A stretch of 34,276 nt of DNA, from NCBI RefSeq assembly GCF_010915705.1, contig NZ_JAAIKE010000016.1:1-34276 (forward strand). Reading direction: 5' to 3'. Below, in pieces: positions 32,399-34,276 of the stretch. The number at the start of each line of letters is the position of its first letter. Within the stretch, counting starts at the first letter, position 1. Origin of the DNA: Pseudotabrizicola algicola (GTDB lineage Bacteria; Pseudomonadota; Alphaproteobacteria; Rhodobacterales; Rhodobacteraceae). The translations under genes were made by a program, and so were the position numbers. The notes below the pieces were generated by a model. The model did no database searches. It was not told where the DNA came from and saw only the letters and a list, made by a program, of their open reading frames with translations.

Positions 32399-33241
32399 AT
32401 GACACTTGTTTCCATTTCCCAGAGCCCCGCTCGCAGCCGTGCGCTTGTTGCCCTCAGAAACGCACTGATCCGTCAGCGCCCTGACGGGTCGATCGACGAC
32501 AACGGCTATGCCTCAGATTTCCGGGGAAACCTGCTTCCGATAGTCCTGCCGGAGGACTTCGAGGCCGATCTCAGTGCGGGCGACGGAAACGAGCTTCAGA
32601 GCAAGTTCCGAGCGGCGCATTCCTCGTCAGCCCTTGCCGTGAACTGCTTTGCGCCGTTCCGTCGTCGCATTGGTGACTTGGTCATGTCAGACAGTGCGGC
32701 CTTCGATCACCTCCAGTTTGAGCGGAAATGCCCCACAGGTCTGCGCGGCGGGCGTTCCCCGAACCTCGACGTTCTGCTTTCAGGCCCAACTGAAGTGGTG
32801 GGGATCGAGTCCAAGCTGACCGAGTACCTTGTCAGACACCGCGCCGCCTTCTCGCCTGCCTACGCCCAGCAAATCCGCGACGACCGCCGCGATCATGGGT
32901 ATTTTCGCGAGATGCTCCGCCTCAATGACGCGCCGGACAGCTATGTCTGGCTCGATGCGGCCCAGCTCATCAAGCATGCCTTCGGTCTGGCGCACACGTT
33001 CCGCGACCGCCCCACCACGCTCCTCTATCTGTTCTGGGAACCGCAGAACCCGGATGAATGCCCCGAGTTTGCGGCACATCGCGCCGAGATCGCGGCCTTC
33101 GCCGAACGGGTCTCGGGCGCAGGCCCGAGTTTCGTCGCCATGAGCTATCCGGAGCTCTGGAAAACCTGGGCGCTGACCGGGCCGGAATGGTTGACGAAAC
33201 ACCTCGCGGAACTCCAAGCTCGGTATTTCGTCACCATCTAG
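32399..33241 (+). CDS. Putative PD-(D/E)xK restriction-endonuclease-like protein, second opposite-strand cargo
   Basis: A 280-aa protein starting MTLVSISQSPARSRALVAL. A nuclease core is visible: Glu65 in GNELQSKFRAAHSSSALAVN, Asp124 in RSPNLDVLLSG and Glu137-x-Lys139 in VVGIESKLTEYL, giving E...D...ExK. This resembles stand-alone restriction-endonuclease-like proteins of the PGN_0703 type. The C-terminal half (TTLLYLFWEPQNPDE, FVAMSYPELWKTW) is mixed alpha/beta. It lies on the plus strand between capsid cement and head-tail joining genes, 15 bases from one start and six bases from the other stop, so it is compactly inserted. No methyltransferase partner is adjacent. A role in defence or superinfection exclusion is inferred; cleavage is not demonstrated. 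Confidence 0.78.
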   Translation: MTLVSISQSPARSRALVALRNALIRQRPDGSIDDNGYASDFRGNLLPIVLPEDFEADLSAGDGNELQSKFRAAHSSSALAVNCFAPFRRRIGDLVMSDSAAFDHLQFERKCPTGLRGGRSPNLDVLLSGPTEVVGIESKLTEYLVRHRAAFSPAYAQQIRDDRRDHGYFREMLRLNDAPDSYVWLDAAQLIKHAFGLAHTFRDRPTTLLYLFWEPQNPDECPEFAAHRAEIAAFAERVSGAGPSFVAMSYPELWKTWALTGPEWLTKHLAELQARYFVTI

Positions 33242-33247
33242 GCCCGC

Positions 33248-33583
33248 TCAGAACGCGCCGTTCAACCGCACCCGGCCGATGGTGTCGCCCGCGCCGCTGG
33301 CCACAGCCTCGGTCGCCACGCCGATGAGGGTGTTGTCGGTCGCGACGGTGGTGCAGCGCTTGTTGGTGTCGTCCCAGTAGACCTTGGCGCCGACGGTCCA
33401 GGCCTGGGAGCCGACCTTGGTGATGTCGAACACGCCGACGAGCGCGGTCTCGACGGGTTCGCCGAGGGCAGCGGTGCCGGAAGCGACGCCGAAGATGGAG
33501 CCGACGAGCAGGCCCTCTCCGGAGGCGACGGCATAGGGCGCGGTCAGGGTGATGGTGTTGCCGGGCTGGACGTAGTTTTTCAT
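33248..33583 (-). CDS. DUF2190 capsid cement/decoration protein
   Basis: A 111-aa protein (MKNYVQPGNTITLTAPYAVA ... GRVRLNGAF) with the DUF2190 signature: an N-terminal YVQPGNTITLTAP, a Gly/Ala-rich SGEGLLVGSIFGVAS and the WTVGAKVYWDD segment. These proteins sit on the capsid surface and stabilise it. An AAGGATC ribosome-binding site precedes the ATG, and the gene lies directly after the major capsid gene, the usual order. Confidence 0.9.
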   Translation of the reverse strand: MKNYVQPGNTITLTAPYAVASGEGLLVGSIFGVASGTAALGEPVETALVGVFDITKVGSQAWTVGAKVYWDDTNKRCTTVATDNTLIGVATEAVASGAGDTIGRVRLNGAF

Positions 33584-33609
33584 GGACGTGATCCTTGTGG
33601 AAAGACGAA

Positions 33610-33631
33610 GGGCGGCCCGTCGGGACCGCCC
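33610..33631. other. Hairpin between capsid and cement genes
   Basis: gggcgg...ccgccc pairs across this 22-base interval, with inner ccc/ggg pairing and one bulge, in the 77-base gap between the capsid stop and the cement start. There is no T-run, so it is more likely a processing or attenuation stem that lets capsid and cement be made at different levels than a full terminator. Confidence 0.45.
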
Positions 33632-33660
33632 GCATGTCAGGGTTCAGCATGGGATGCGGA

Positions 33661-34275
33661 TTACGCGCCCGGGTTCTTGTAGAGGCCGCGCCAGTCGATG
33701 GCCTTGGCGCCGAAGTCGAGGCGGCACTTGATCTCGACGCCGTCGACGTCGAAGCCGTTGCGGGTCTCGATGTAGGCGCCCTGCTGACCCTCGAGGTAGG
33801 CGTACTCGATGGTGTCGATCTGGTTGGGCGAGGCCGCCAGATACCAGGCGGTGGCGCTGGCGGCGTCGAGGCGCGGCTCGCTGATCGGCGACAGCGTGCG
33901 GATCGACTGCGGGACGACCTTGGCGCTGTCGGCGGGGACGAGGTTCTGGGCCACCAGCTGTTCGGCCTTCAGTTCAAGGGCTGCGGGGACGATCAGGAAG
34001 GCGGGGCGGATGTTCAGCACCGTCTTCTTGTCGAGACCCGTCTGCAGCGCCATCGCCGCCCGCGCCGCGCCGACACTCGCCACATCCAGCGCGGCACCAG
34101 TGCCGGCGAGGTTCTTGTGCGTGGTGTGGAACAGCGCGTTGCCGTCAGCCATCGCCGGGTTGGCGGTGATGATGCCCCAGACCACGTCACTTTCCAGCTG
34201 GGCGATGGAGTTGCCGTACATGGCCGGGATCCGGGTGAAGGCGTCGAGATCGTCGTTGATCAGCACCTGCCGGGT
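33661..34275 (-). CDS. Phage major capsid protein, C-terminal part (cut by the window)
   Basis: About 204 residues of the C-terminus are present. The frame is open to the right edge (TRQVLINDDLDAFTRIPAMY at the break), so the start lies outside. Segments such as IAQLESDVVWGIITANPAMA, ALFHTTHKNLAGTGAALDV, RPAFLIVPAALELKAEQLV and the ending IDWRGLYKNPGA match capsid proteins that, in many Rhodobacterales phages, are fused to a prohead protease domain. Whether that fusion exists here cannot be seen. It is the first visible gene of the minus-strand morphogenesis operon. Confidence 0.85.
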   Translation of the reverse strand, partial: TRQVLINDDLDAFTRIPAMYGNSIAQLESDVVWGIITANPAMADGNALFHTTHKNLAGTGAALDVASVGAARAAMALQTGLDKKTVLNIRPAFLIVPAALELKAEQLVAQNLVPADSAKVVPQSIRTLSPISEPRLDAASATAWYLAASPNQIDTIEYAYLEGQQGAYIETRNGFDVDGVEIKCRLDFGAKAIDWRGLYKNPGA

Positions 34276-34276
34276 G

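Overview
The window reads as GC-rich alphaproteobacterial DNA. A Rhodobacterales (Rhodobacter/Paracoccus-like) host is most likely, because the phage tail genes belong to the gene-transfer-agent-like families typical of that order (DUF2460, DUF2163, NlpC/P60, GTA TIM-barrel protein, DUF2793). No housekeeping gene is visible; nearly everything is mobile or defence-related.

Left flank (1-1633). The 3' part of an IS3-family element has a transposase carrying three in-frame insertions, two of them palindromic. It abuts a truncated nitrilase-like fragment that resembles the C-terminus of RT-nitrilase (DRT1-like) defence proteins. A minus-strand terminator follows, and then the orphan 3' half of an initiator tRNA-Met (1634-1678). 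That half-tRNA is best read as an attachment scar. Its orientation places the integrated element to its right, with the intact tRNA expected beyond the right edge of the window.

Island or phage end (1679-15400). A DUF6880 protein lies divergent to a tyrosine integrase. Next comes a tightly coupled six-gene plus-strand operon: half-size HsdS, HsdM, full HsdS, DUF3800 protein, HsdR and a YgjP-like metallopeptidase. Every junction overlaps (ATGA or 8 nt), and a good promoter with a dyad precedes the first gene. A convergent GmrSD-type (DUF262/DUF1524) type IV restriction gene and a 66-aa conserved small protein follow.

Phage morphogenesis block (15504 to right edge, minus strand). Read from right to left, the genes are: major capsid C-terminus, DUF2190 capsid cement, head-tail joining protein, DUF6441, tail terminator-like protein, tail tube, tail assembly chaperones G and GT (with a -1 frameshift site), tape measure, DUF2460, holin-like protein, a 43-aa membrane protein, lysozyme, a 76-aa and a 31-aa membrane protein, DUF2163, NlpC/P60 peptidase, GTA TIM-barrel/hub protein and DUF2793 fibre. 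Two plus-strand cargo genes interrupt this operon: a ~723-aa protein with a D...QxK Mrr-like nuclease signature (29142-31313) and a 280-aa protein with a D...ExK signature (32399-33241). Each appears to have its own -10 element immediately upstream of the ATG.

Together the window looks like a defence-loaded prophage, or a defence island fused to a prophage, at tRNA-fMet. It carries type I and type IV restriction near its end and two putative nuclease morons inside the late operon. The opposite-strand nuclease morons are the strongest candidate for something not previously described.
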